A stretch of DNA of 25,559 nt from Anaerozeibacter quisquiliarum (GTDB lineage: Bacteria; Bacillota; Clostridia; Christensenellales; Aristaeellaceae). The notes under the pieces were generated by a model. That model worked only from the letters and a program-made list of their open reading frames with translations, did no database searches and had not been told where the DNA came from. Positions 7,935 to 15,566 of this stretch are shown one piece after another; the first letter of the stretch is position 1, and the number at the start of each line of letters is the position of its first letter. The stretch lies in the NCBI GenBank assembly GCA_051162045.1, contig JBISDI010000049.1, one strand, 5' to 3'. A program made the position numbers and the translations under genes.

Positions 7935-9104
7935 TTAGCAATAGCTCACCTTGATCCGCTTGCCCATCTTGGTCAGGCAGTCGGCCAGCGTCTCGATCAG
8001 CTTGAGTTTGATGCCGAAGTTGATCGGCAGGTCGGGGTTCTGGTGCGCCGGGTTGATCGCGCGCCCCACGAAGAAGTTGATGTCGGTCGCGCGCTCGATC
8101 AGCATCCGCGCCACCTGCGACGCGCCGTCGTGCCCGGTCATCCAGTCGGCTTCCAGATCCTCACCCTTGAGGAAGCGCCCTGCGATTTCGAGCACCCTCG
8201 CCATCGTGATTACCCCTTCGGTGACCAGGTCGACGCCCTCGATGTGGCTGATCGGCGGCACCTCGGGGTCGAAGTAGTCGATCGTGGGCACGAGCGGCTT
8301 GTTCAGGTACTTCGCCGCCAGCGCGGAGGTGGTGCCGCCGCATACGATCTTCTCGCCCTTTTCTGAAAAGAACCGCGCCATCACCGCCGCGTCCTGCGCG
8401 CGGTCGGCCGGCGGGCCGATCATCAAACTGACCGGCTGGCGCGTACGCACGCGCAGCACCGCCACCGTGGTGTCGTCGCCCGGCTCGTAGCCGTACAGCC
8501 GGTTGCACTCGTCCACGATGTTGGCCGCGACGTATTGGGCGGTCGCGCGCTCGAAGTAGTTGGCCTCGGCAAAATCCACGATGTTGTCGCGCTCCCAGCC
8601 GTGGTTGAACGCGGTGCCGATGCCGGCGTAAGGCGCGCCGTCGCTCATCGTGATGAACACGTCGCCGGGCTCAACCTCGAACCGGCTCTCGCTGATCTGC
8701 TTGCCCTCGACCGTACGGGTGGAGACCGGATAGTCGTAGCGTCGGCCGCCGCGCAGCACGATGGCGGGCGGGCAGTCGAACTGGATCATCTCGGCCATGT
8801 GGTTGCCCGTGACGCGCACGACGCAGAACGTGGAGTAGGCCACGCCGCGCGTCTTACACACCGGCAGCGTTCGGATGATGGTGTCGATCGAGTCCTCGAT
8901 CGACAGCCCCGCCTCAAGCATCGTGCACAGGATGGTCGAAGTCAGCGTCGACAGGATGTTGGCCTTGACGCCGCTGCCCAGGCCGTCCGCCAGCACCAAA
9001 ATGGCGTTGTCGTCGCCGGGGGCCATGCGCACCCGATCGCCGCACAGCTGCTCGCCGCGCTTGTTGATCGACACGTAGCCGAGCTCGGTGCACAGCTCAG
9101 TCAT
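7935..9104 (-). CDS. SpoIIE/PP2C-type serine phosphatase with hydrogenase-associated C-terminal domain
   Basis: A 389-residue protein. Residues 1 to about 230 form a SpoIIE/PP2C phosphatase: 'GDRVRM', metal-binding Asp in 'VLADGLGSGVKA', 'FITMSDGAP', and the final Asp pair in 'PGDDTTVAVLRV'. Residues about 235-389 are a separate domain I cannot name, starting 'VSLMIGPPADRAQDAAVMAR' and containing 'VCGGTTSALAAKYL'. Such phosphatases act on Ser/Thr phosphate, classically on anti-anti-sigma factors; the target here is unknown. The start lies 8 bp inside the hydrogenase gene's end, so translation is coupled. Phosphatases of this kind are known neighbours of sensory [FeFe] hydrogenases, and the natural inference is that the hydrogenase's redox state controls this enzyme. 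No kinase or anti-sigma partner is in the window. Confidence 0.88.
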   Translation of the reverse strand: MTELCTELGYVSINKRGEQLCGDRVRMAPGDDNAILVLADGLGSGVKANILSTLTSTILCTMLEAGLSIEDSIDTIIRTLPVCKTRGVAYSTFCVVRVTGNHMAEMIQFDCPPAIVLRGGRRYDYPVSTRTVEGKQISESRFEVEPGDVFITMSDGAPYAGIGTAFNHGWERDNIVDFAEANYFERATAQYVAANIVDECNRLYGYEPGDDTTVAVLRVRTRQPVSLMIGPPADRAQDAAVMARFFSEKGEKIVCGGTTSALAAKYLNKPLVPTIDYFDPEVPPISHIEGVDLVTEGVITMARVLEIAGRFLKGEDLEADWMTGHDGASQVARMLIERATDINFFVGRAINPAHQNPDLPINFGIKLKLIETLADCLTKMGKRIKVSYC

Positions 9105-10767
9105 CGCCCTTCACCGCCTCCTTGAGCTTTGTGAGCGCAATGCGGGTCTCGGCGGTGGTCTCGCCCAGCAGCGACGCAATCTCCTGCACCACGCGCATCT
9201 GCTTGTCGATCACCTTGTCGGTCACCTCGATCGTGCGGCGGCGCAGCTCCTGCTCCTGGGCGCGCACCGTCTCCTGCTCGGTCACGTCGCGCATGATGCT
9301 GATCAGGATGTGGTAGCGCTCGTCGTAGAGCACGGTCTCCTCCACGTACAGGCCGAACTCCTTGATGCAATGGCGCTTGTCGACGATCGCCTTGCCGCCG
9401 TGCACCACCTGCAGGTAGTCGGTCGGGTCGAGCAGCTCGACGATCGGCGCGTTCACGATGTCTAAGCGGTCCTTGAGCCCAAACAGCCGCATGCCCGCCC
9501 CGTTGATCTCCTGCACGATCAGCGCCTCGTCCATGACGATGATGGCGTTGGGCGTGTTGGCGATGATCTTGTCGGAGAACGACTCGGCCTTGCCCTTGAG
9601 GAACGAGAAGCACATGTCGATCTGGGCCCGGCCCCGGCACACGGCCACCGCCTTGTCGCGGCAGGTGGGGTAGCCGCAGCAGCCGCAGTTGAGCTCCTTC
9701 TCGGGCGTATCCTTCCCCATCTTGGTCAGCACCGCCTGGATGGCCGCGCCGCCCGGCATCGGCCGCACGAGAGGCGTCGGCGGATAGAAGGCGCCGATGC
9801 TCGCCGGCGGCGCGTCGGGGAACCGCGCGGGCCCGGCGTAGTGGTTGACGCGGATTGCGCCCGACAGCCGCCGCGCGCTGTGCTCGCGGATGATGGGCCC
9901 GGCGATGCAGCTGCCTTCGCAGGCCGACATCTCGATGAACACATTGTCGATGCGCCCGGCGCGCATCTCCTCGAGCGCCGCGATGCAGTTCTCCGCGCCG
10001 TCGATCGCCATGCGCTCGTAGCCCGGTATCTTTTCCATCGTGCGCAGGATGCCGCCCGCGGTCGGGTACAGACGCGCGCGCTTGCCCTCCTCCTCGCGCG
10101 GGCCGGACGCGACGAGCGGCACCCCCTGCTCCCCGAGCCAGTCGTCCAGCTCGTCGAAGGTCAGGCAGGCGTCCACCGAATCGGCCTCGTCGGCCTCCCG
10201 CTTCTTGGCAATGCAGGGCCCGATGAACACGGTGAAGGCGTCGGGCACCTTCTCGCGGATGGCCACACAGTGGGCCTGCATCGGCGTGAGCACCTGCGCC
10301 AGGTTGTGCGCCAGATCCGGGTAGTATTGCTGGATCAGCTGGTTGATCGAGGGGCAGCAACTGGAGATGACGATCTTCTGCCGGCCCGCGCGCAGGATCT
10401 CCTCGTAGGCGCGCGACACGAAGCCCGCGCCGATCGCGGTCTCCTCCGCCCCCGCAAAGCCCAGCGCCTTGAGCGCCGCTTCGATGTCCTCGATCGAGTC
10501 CACGCTCATCCCCGATACGAACGAGGGCGCGACGCTGGCGATTACCGTCTTCCCGGCCTTGATGGCCTCGCGCACGCGATGGGCGTCCGAGCGCACCTGC
10601 TTGGCGTTTTGCGGGCAGACCACATAGCACCGCCCGCACAGGATGCACTCCTTCTCCAAGATGTACGCCGCGTTATTGTGAAACTCGATCGCCTTGACCG
10701 GGCAGTTGCGTATGCACTTGTAGCAATCCTTGCAGTTGTCCTGCTTGAGCGCGATGATGTTCTGCAA
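9097..10767 (-). CDS. hydS: PAS-containing sensory-type [FeFe] hydrogenase (HydS-like, group C)
   Basis: A 556-residue cytoplasmic protein. In order: two ferredoxin clusters (Cys12/15/18/22 and Cys41/44/47/51); H-cluster domain with 'SSCCPS' (Cys137/138), 'IGPCIAKK' (Cys185) and 'EMSACEGSCIAGP' (Cys283/287); an extra FeS module with cysteines 361, 363, 364, 369, 377 and 386; a PAS domain (about 395-500, 'ANTPNAIIVMDE'); and a helical tail, probably coiled coil, after 'MRDVTEQE'. This order marks sensory hydrogenases, which are thought to report H2 or redox state rather than to turn over H2 fast. The start codon is TTG: AAAGGA lies about 8 bp upstream and the next in-frame Met (87) would delete the ferredoxin domain. 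The gene overlaps the phosphatase by 8 bp. The assignment to group C is from domain order; the signalling partner is inferred to be the phosphatase. Confidence 0.9.
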   Translation of the reverse strand: MQNIIALKQDNCKDCYKCIRNCPVKAIEFHNNAAYILEKECILCGRCYVVCPQNAKQVRSDAHRVREAIKAGKTVIASVAPSFVSGMSVDSIEDIEAALKALGFAGAEETAIGAGFVSRAYEEILRAGRQKIVISSCCPSINQLIQQYYPDLAHNLAQVLTPMQAHCVAIREKVPDAFTVFIGPCIAKKREADEADSVDACLTFDELDDWLGEQGVPLVASGPREEEGKRARLYPTAGGILRTMEKIPGYERMAIDGAENCIAALEEMRAGRIDNVFIEMSACEGSCIAGPIIREHSARRLSGAIRVNHYAGPARFPDAPPASIGAFYPPTPLVRPMPGGAAIQAVLTKMGKDTPEKELNCGCCGYPTCRDKAVAVCRGRAQIDMCFSFLKGKAESFSDKIIANTPNAIIVMDEALIVQEINGAGMRLFGLKDRLDIVNAPIVELLDPTDYLQVVHGGKAIVDKRHCIKEFGLYVEETVLYDERYHILISIMRDVTEQETVRAQEQELRRRTIEVTDKVIDKQMRVVQEIASLLGETTAETRIALTKLKEAVKGDD

Positions 10768-10803
10768 GCGAAGGATCCTTTCGTGTTGGATTTATCGGGC
10801 GGG

Positions 10804-11061
10804 TCATCCCCGCGTGCGCGCCGCGACCTTTGTCAGCACTTCGTTCTCGAAGAAAGCGTTTACGCCCTCCGGCGTCAGCGAGCGCTGCTCGCCGTCCAGC
10901 GTCACGGACACCCCATGCTGACAGTCGCCCATGCAGAACTGCCCGGCCAGCTCGACCCGGGACTCCAGCCCACGCTCGGCGATCAGCTGCTTCAGGCGCT
11001 CGATCACCTGCCGCGCGCCCTTCAAATGACAGGAGCTGCCGATACAAACGGTGACCCTCAT
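10804..11061 (-). CDS. Small [2Fe-2S] thioredoxin-like ferredoxin (NuoE-like)
   Basis: An 85-residue protein with the thioredoxin-like [2Fe-2S] fold found in NuoE/HydC subunits. The four ligands are Cys6, Cys11, Cys43 and Cys47, in 'VCIGSSCHLKG' and 'GQFCMGDCQHGV', the expected CX4C and CX3C pairs. It carries electrons rather than catalysing a reaction. The start overlaps the stop of rex (ATGA) and has GGAGGAGGGG ahead of it; 36 bp separate it from the sensory hydrogenase. Its likely partner is therefore that hydrogenase. It is the free-standing form, without the NuoF-like flavoprotein that bifurcating hydrogenases use. Confidence 0.88.
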   Translation of the reverse strand: MRVTVCIGSSCHLKGARQVIERLKQLIAERGLESRVELAGQFCMGDCQHGVSVTLDGEQRSLTPEGVNAFFENEVLTKVAARTRG

Positions 11062-11735
11062 GCGTTCCCCTCCTCCGCAGCCCGGTCGGTCTTGGCGACC
11101 ACCTCGGCCTCCAACCGCTCGGCGAGGCGGGTGGACAGCACCGCCAGCGACGACTCGATGCCCTCGTTCTGGACCAACACCCGCTCGGGCGCGTTCAGCC
11201 GGATCGGCGCGAAGTTCCAGATCGCCAACACGCCGGCCTCGACCAACTGGTCGCACACCTGCTGCGCGGCGTAGTCGGGCACGGTGATGATGCCGATTCG
11301 GACCTGCATCCGTTCGCAGGTGTCCGCGAGTTGATCCATCTTGAGCACGGGCTTGCCGCAAATCTCCCGGCCGTGATGCGCCGGATCGGCGTCGAACCCG
11401 GCCACGATCTCGAGCCCCCGGCGCGCAAAGCCCTGGTAGCACAAAAGCGCGTGCCCCAGGTACCCCGTGCCGACCAACACCGCGCGGTCCAGCGCGTCGT
11501 AGCGCAGGAACTTTTCAAGGTCCTCGATCAGCGCGCGGCGCACATAGCCCACCTTGGGCCGCCCGCCGGAACTTGCCAGCGCCAGATCCTTGCGCACCTG
11601 CACCTCGTTGAGCCCCAACCGCTCCGCGATCGAGGTGGCCGACACGTTGACTTCCCCCTCCGGCATGCCCTTGAGATAGCCGAGGTAGAGCGGCAGCCGC
11701 TTGAGCGTGCGGTTGGAAATCGCCCGCTTTTCCAT
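11058..11735 (-). CDS. rex: Redox-sensing transcriptional repressor Rex
   Basis: A 225-residue Rex protein. Residues about 1-75 form the winged helix: 'ISNRTLKRLPLYLGYL' and 'VSATSIAERLGLNEVQVRKD', with 'SGGRPKVGY' in the wing region. The rest is a Rossmann domain with 'VLVGTGYLGHAL' as the NAD(H) loop, 'IVAGFDADP' and a C-terminal domain-swapped helix. Rex leaves its operators when NADH/NAD+ is high, turning on fermentation and hydrogen genes. A GTG at 11762 would add nine residues, but its GGAGG is only 2 bp away; ATG at 11735 has GGGAGGG about 8 bp ahead and gives the usual N-terminus. It heads the operon and overlaps the ferredoxin gene by 4 bp, which makes autoregulation of the whole module likely. 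Confidence 0.95.
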   Translation of the reverse strand: MEKRAISNRTLKRLPLYLGYLKGMPEGEVNVSATSIAERLGLNEVQVRKDLALASSGGRPKVGYVRRALIEDLEKFLRYDALDRAVLVGTGYLGHALLCYQGFARRGLEIVAGFDADPAHHGREICGKPVLKMDQLADTCERMQVRIGIITVPDYAAQQVCDQLVEAGVLAIWNFAPIRLNAPERVLVQNEGIESSLAVLSTRLAERLEAEVVAKTDRAAEEGNA

Positions 11736-11792
11736 TCGCCAATCCCTCCCGTCGTTTGACACCCTCCATGGCGTCTGAAAGTCAAATCCATA

Positions 11793-11826
11793 TTGTTATC
11801 TTAGTAGAAAAAACTCGACTTGTAAA
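11793..11826 (-). promoter_or_regulatory. Promoter of the rex-hydS operon with possible Rex operator
   Basis: On the minus strand TTTACA (11826-11821), 17 bp, TAAGAT (11803-11798), about 63 bp before the rex start. The stretch 11793-11810 matches the clostridial Rex operator pattern TTGTTAA-N4-TTAACAA at roughly 10 of 14 positions, with the half site ATAACAA good and the other poor. It overlaps the -10, the right place for repression. The promoter is likely; the operator is tentative. Confidence 0.55.
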
Positions 11827-11896
11827 GGCGCTTTGTATTGCGTTTTCGACCGCCTTCGGAGGGACTCTGAAAGGCGCGGCCATAGGGGCGAACACC

Positions 11897-11923
11897 GTAG
11901 GGGCGACCTGCGGCCGCCCCTAC
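11897..11923. repeat. GTAGGGGCG palindromic repeat between pyrI and rex
   Basis: GTAGGGGCG (11897-11905) and CGCCCCTAC (11915-11923) are a perfect 9-bp inverted repeat with a 9-base loop. A partial upstream echo, ATAGGGGCG, is at 11882-11890. No T-run follows on either strand, so it is not a standard terminator, although it sits where the pyr operon ends. GTAGGGGCG occurs again at 17653-17661. Confidence 0.6.
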
Positions 11924-11956
11924 GAGCTGTAGCGTCGCTTCGCAAGCCTACGCCCG

Positions 11957-12379
11957 TCAGGGCGTCGTCTTTTCCTCCTCGCAGTACGCGCAGCGATACG
12001 CCCTCCGCTCGGGGTTTGACAGCGTAAACACCTGATCGATCCCCGGCTCCACCGAGGTGATGCAGCGCGGGTTGCTGCATTTTAAGATGTTCGTCATCTC
12101 CTCGGGCAGGTGCAGCTTGCGCTTGTCTACCAGCTGGCCGTGCCTTATGATGTTGACCGTGATGCCCGGGTCGATGTAGCCCAGCACCTTGAGGTCGACA
12201 TCCAGCACCTCGTCGATCTTGATGATGTCCTTGCGCCCTAGTTTCTTCGACTTGACGTTCTTGATGATGGCCACGCTCGATTCGAGCGCCTCCAGGTTCA
12301 GGTAGCGGTAGATTTCCATGCTGCGCCCGGCCTGGATGTGGTCGAGCACGATGCCGGTATCCAATCCGTCGATGTTCAT
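11957..12379 (-). CDS. pyrI: Aspartate carbamoyltransferase regulatory subunit
   Basis: A 140-residue regulatory chain of aspartate transcarbamoylase. The N-terminal allosteric domain binds nucleotides ('VLDHIQAGRSMEIYRYLNL'), and the C-terminal zinc domain has Cys101, Cys106, Cys130 and Cys133, the same spacing as in Escherichia coli PyrI. The zinc site mediates contact with PyrB. The start overlaps the pyrB stop (ATGA). Its presence means flux into pyrimidines is probably controlled allosterically by CTP/ATP. It is the last gene of the operon. Confidence 0.96.
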   Translation of the reverse strand: MNIDGLDTGIVLDHIQAGRSMEIYRYLNLEALESSVAIIKNVKSKKLGRKDIIKIDEVLDVDLKVLGYIDPGITVNIIRHGQLVDKRKLHLPEEMTNILKCSNPRCITSVEPGIDQVFTLSNPERRAYRCAYCEEEKTTP

Positions 12380-13290
12380 GAGCCCACCTCCAGCAGCTTT
12401 AAAATCAGCGCCATGCGGACGATCTTGCCGCAGTATACCTGCTCGAAGTACCGGGCGCGCGGGTCGTCGTCCACCTCGCGCGCGATCTCGTTGACGCGCG
12501 GCAGCGGATGCAGGATCGATAAATCGCGCCTGGCGTCCTTCAGCTTGTCCAGCGTCAGGATGAAGCTGTCCTTGAGCCGCACGTAGTCGGCCTCGTTGAA
12601 GAAGCGCTCCTTCTGCACGCGCGTCATGTACAGCACGTCGAGCGTCGGGGCCGCTTCCTCGATCGTTCGCGCCCGGCGGTAGCGCGCGCCGCGCTTTTTC
12701 AGCATCTCGATCACGTAGCCGGGCAGCTGCAATTCCTCGGGCGAGATCAGCACGAACTCCTGCGCCTCATAGCGCGAGAGCGCGCTGAGCAGCGAGTGTA
12801 CCGTGCGCCCGAACTTCAAGTCGCCGCACACGCCCACGGTCAGGTGATCGAGCCGGTCCTTGTCGCGCCGGATGGTCACAAGGTCGGTCAGCGTCTGGGT
12901 GGGGTGGGCGTGGCCGCCGTCGCCCGCGTTAATCACCGGCACGCGCGACCGTAGTGACGCCGCCTTGGGCGCGCCCTCCTTGGGATGGCGCATCGCGATG
13001 ATGTCGGCGTAGCAGGACACGGTGCGCACCGTATCCGACACGCTCTCGCCCTTGGCCGCCGAGCTCGACTGCGCCTCCGAAAAGCCGAGCACGCTGCCGC
13101 CCAGTTCCAGCATGGCCGCCTCGAAGCTCAAGCGCGTGCGCGTGCTCGGCTCAAAGAACAGCGTCGCCAGCTTCTTGCCTTGAAGCGCGTGGGCGTAGCG
13201 CGGTCCGTCCGCGTAGATGTCGTCCGCCAGGTTCAGGATGTCGTCGATCTCCGCGATGGTCAAATCGGTGATGTCGATCAAGTGCCGCAT
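12376..13290 (-). CDS. pyrB: Aspartate carbamoyltransferase catalytic subunit
   Basis: A 304-residue enzyme joining carbamoyl phosphate and aspartate to give carbamoyl aspartate, the first committed step of pyrimidine synthesis. Motifs: carbamoyl-phosphate loop 'FFEPSTRTRLSFE', the mobile loop 'SSSAAKGES', 'HAHPTQTLTDL' and 'HPLPRVNEI'. Length is normal. It follows pyrE by 18 bp with a purine-rich GAGAGGGGAG ribosome site and overlaps pyrI by 4 bp, matching the paired catalytic/regulatory arrangement of class B enzymes. Confidence 0.97.
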   Translation of the reverse strand: MRHLIDITDLTIAEIDDILNLADDIYADGPRYAHALQGKKLATLFFEPSTRTRLSFEAAMLELGGSVLGFSEAQSSSAAKGESVSDTVRTVSCYADIIAMRHPKEGAPKAASLRSRVPVINAGDGGHAHPTQTLTDLVTIRRDKDRLDHLTVGVCGDLKFGRTVHSLLSALSRYEAQEFVLISPEELQLPGYVIEMLKKRGARYRRARTIEEAAPTLDVLYMTRVQKERFFNEADYVRLKDSFILTLDKLKDARRDLSILHPLPRVNEIAREVDDDPRARYFEQVYCGKIVRMALILKLLEVGS

Positions 13291-13308
13291 GGCCTACTCC
13301 CCTCTCTC

Positions 13309-13941
13309 TTAGCGGTTGCGCCAGCCTTCGTCCGACGGATTGTCCCGGAACGCGAGCAGGCGCCGGACATCCTCGGGCGCGATGTAGCCGGTCTCGGCCG
13401 CGACCTCGACCAGCGCGTCGAGGTCGGACAGCGAGACGTTTTTAACATTCGCCGCCGCCATCCGCTCGAGCCCCTTGGCCATGCCGTAGGTGAAGATGCT
13501 GGCGATGCCGAGCACCTGCGCGCCCGCCTCGCGCAGCGCTTCCACCACTTCGATCACGCTGCCGCCGGTGGAAATCAGGTCCTCGATCACCACCACCTTC
13601 GCTCCGGGCACGAGCTTGCCCTCGATCCGGCCGCCGCGGCCATGGTCCTTCGCGCCCGAGCGCACGTAGCCCATCGGCCAGCCGCCCAGGTGCGCGACGA
13701 TCGCGGCGTGCGCGATGCCGGCGGTGCTGGTGCCGAACAGCGCCTCGCATTCGGGATAGTGCGCCTCGATCAGCCGCTTCAAGCCGTGCTCGATCTGCTC
13801 GCGCACCGCGGGCGCGCTCAGCGTCAGCCGGTTGTCGCAGTAGATCGGGCTCTTGATGCCGCTCGCCCAGGTAAAAGGCTCGTCGGGTCTCAGGAACACC
13901 GCTTGGATTTCGAGCAGTGACTTGGCGATTTCGCGTTTCAT
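13309..13941 (-). CDS. pyrE: Orotate phosphoribosyltransferase
   Basis: A 210-residue enzyme that adds PRPP to orotate to form OMP. The PRPP-binding loop is 'VVIEDLISTGGSVIEV', and 'YCDNRL', 'GTSTAGIAHA' and 'YVRSGAKDHGRGGRIEG' give the flexible catalytic loop with its conserved Lys/His. AAGGAGG lies about 8 bp before the ATG, in the 15-bp gap after pyrF. Its place beside pyrF puts the two last steps of UMP synthesis together. Confidence 0.97.
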   Translation of the reverse strand: MKREIAKSLLEIQAVFLRPDEPFTWASGIKSPIYCDNRLTLSAPAVREQIEHGLKRLIEAHYPECEALFGTSTAGIAHAAIVAHLGGWPMGYVRSGAKDHGRGGRIEGKLVPGAKVVVIEDLISTGGSVIEVVEALREAGAQVLGIASIFTYGMAKGLERMAAANVKNVSLSDLDALVEVAAETGYIAPEDVRRLLAFRDNPSDEGWRNR

Positions 13942-13956
13942 GAATCATTCCTCCTT

Positions 13957-14655
13957 CTAACCGACGAACTCGGCCACGCACCGCCGGTAGGCCGCGACCG
14001 GGTCGGCGGCGGCGGTGATCGGCCGGCCGACCACGATGTAGTCGCTTAAGCCGCGGCGCGCCTTCTCGGGCGTCATCACGCGGGCCTGATCGTCGGCCGC
14101 CGAATCGGCGAACCGGATACCGGGCGTGACGGTCAGGAAGTTCGGCCCGCAGGCCGCCTTGACCAGCGCCGCCTCGAGCGGCGAGCACACCACGCCGTCG
14201 AGCCCCGCCGCGCGCGCGTTTGCGGCGTAGTGGGCGACCACCTCGGGCATGGCGCGCTCGATCAGCAATTCCTCACGCATGCGCGCCTCGCCGGTCGAGG
14301 TCAGCTGCGTGACCGCCAGCAGCAAGGGCCTCGTGCCGTCCGGGCGCGTAAGCCCGGCGAGCGCCGCGCGCATCATGTCGATCGTGCCGGCCGCGTGCAG
14401 GTTGACCATGTCGACGTCGAGGTTCGACAGAGCGCGCATGGCGCCTAACACCGTGTTCGGGATGTCGTGCAGCTTGAGGTCGAGGAAGACCCGATGCCCG
14501 CGCCGCCTGACCTCGCGCACCACCTCGGGCCCCTCGGCGTAGAACAGCTCCATGCCGATCTTGACGAACGGCTTCTCGCCCGCAAACCGGTCGAGAAAGC
14601 CAAGGGCCGCCCCGGCCCCCGGAAAGTCCAGCGCGATGATTACGTCCCGCTTCAT
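13957..14655 (-). CDS. pyrF: Orotidine 5'-phosphate decarboxylase
   Basis: A 232-residue TIM-barrel enzyme converting OMP to UMP. 'IIALDFPGAG' at the N-terminus, the catalytic 'DLKLHDIPNTV' with its Asp-Lys-Asp set, and 'LTVTPGIRF' are clear, and are of the bacterial type 1 (Bacillus-like) form. The frame is open far upstream, but the ATG at 14655 overlaps the pyrD stop (ATGA) and begins exactly at the family N-terminus. The reading stops with TAG. Confidence 0.97.
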   Translation of the reverse strand: MKRDVIIALDFPGAGAALGFLDRFAGEKPFVKIGMELFYAEGPEVVREVRRRGHRVFLDLKLHDIPNTVLGAMRALSNLDVDMVNLHAAGTIDMMRAALAGLTRPDGTRPLLLAVTQLTSTGEARMREELLIERAMPEVVAHYAANARAAGLDGVVCSPLEAALVKAACGPNFLTVTPGIRFADSAADDQARVMTPEKARRGLSDYIVVGRPITAAADPVAAYRRCVAEFVG

Positions 14656-15566
14656 GCAAGCACCCCTCCCGTGATGTCGGACAGTTTCTCTATGCCGAGC
14701 CGCGCCATCTCGCGCGGCAGATCCTCGATGATCGTCTTGCAGGCGCAGGGATCGACGAGATTGGCCGCGCCCACCTGCGTAGCCGTCGCCCCGGCGAGCA
14801 TCATCTCGATCACGTCGCGCGCGCACGCCACGCCGCCCATGCCGATCACCGGAATTTTGACCGCGCGCGACACCTGATGCACCATCCGAAGCGCCACCGG
14901 GAAGACCGCCGGCCCCGACAGCCCGCCGTAGACATGCGCCAGCACCGGCCTGCGCGTCTTTACGTCGATCCGCATGCCCAGCAGCGTGTTAATCAGGCTC
15001 AGTCCGTCCGCGCCGGCGTCCTCGCACGCGCGGGCGATGGCCGCGATGTCGGTGACGTTCGGGCTGAGCTTGACGTACACCGGCTTCTTCACCGCCGCTT
15101 TGACCGCGCGGGTCACCGCCGCCGCGCCCTCGCAGGAGGTGCCGAACGCCATGCCGCCGCCGTGCACATTCGGGCAGGAGATGTTGAGCTCCAGGATGCC
15201 CACCTGCGGCTGTTCGTCCAGCAGCCGGCAGCACTCGACGTATTCCCCGATCGAAAACCCGCTGACGTTGGCGATCACGCGCTTGCGGAAATACGCGGCC
15301 ATTTCGGGCAGCTCATGCTCGATCACGTGGTGCACACCCGGGTTTTGCAGCCCCACCGCGTTGAGCATGCCCTCGGGCGTCTCCGCGACGCGCGGCAGCG
15401 GGTTGCCGTAGCGCTCCTCAAGCGTCGTGCCCTTGAACGAAAACGCGCCCAGAATGTTGATGTCGTAGTACTTGGCGAACTCCTTCCCAAACCCGAACGT
15501 GCCGCTGGCCGGGATAACCGGGTTGTCGAGCGTCCAATCGCCCAGCCGCACCGTCGTATCTACCAC
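14652..15566 (-). CDS. pyrD: Dihydroorotate dehydrogenase, type 1B catalytic subunit
   Basis: A 304-residue FMN enzyme oxidising dihydroorotate to orotate. Motifs: 'NPVIPASGTFGFG' near the start, 'NISCPNVHGGGMAFG' with the catalytic base cysteine of class 1 enzymes, 'KLSPNVTDI', and the phosphate site 'IGMGGVACARDVIEMMLAGA'. The start is GTG at 15566: GGAGG sits 7 bp ahead, and the open frame further upstream is out-of-frame pyrK sequence. It overlaps pyrK by 7 bp. As a 1B enzyme it passes electrons to PyrK and on to NAD+, suiting an anaerobe. Confidence 0.97.
   Translation of the reverse strand: MVDTTVRLGDWTLDNPVIPASGTFGFGKEFAKYYDINILGAFSFKGTTLEERYGNPLPRVAETPEGMLNAVGLQNPGVHHVIEHELPEMAAYFRKRVIANVSGFSIGEYVECCRLLDEQPQVGILELNISCPNVHGGGMAFGTSCEGAAAVTRAVKAAVKKPVYVKLSPNVTDIAAIARACEDAGADGLSLINTLLGMRIDVKTRRPVLAHVYGGLSGPAVFPVALRMVHQVSRAVKIPVIGMGGVACARDVIEMMLAGATATQVGAANLVDPCACKTIIEDLPREMARLGIEKLSDITGGVLA

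Noticed and set aside
9841..11274. Long plus-strand open frame opposite the hydS, ferredoxin and rex genes
   Set aside because: It is antisense to well-identified genes, has no ribosome site and has a His/Leu/Arg-rich composition typical of the complement of GC-rich coding sequence.
11897..11923. Terminator of the pyr operon
   Set aside because: The stem is good, but neither strand has a T-run and the same core recurs elsewhere, so a dispersed repeat is the better description.
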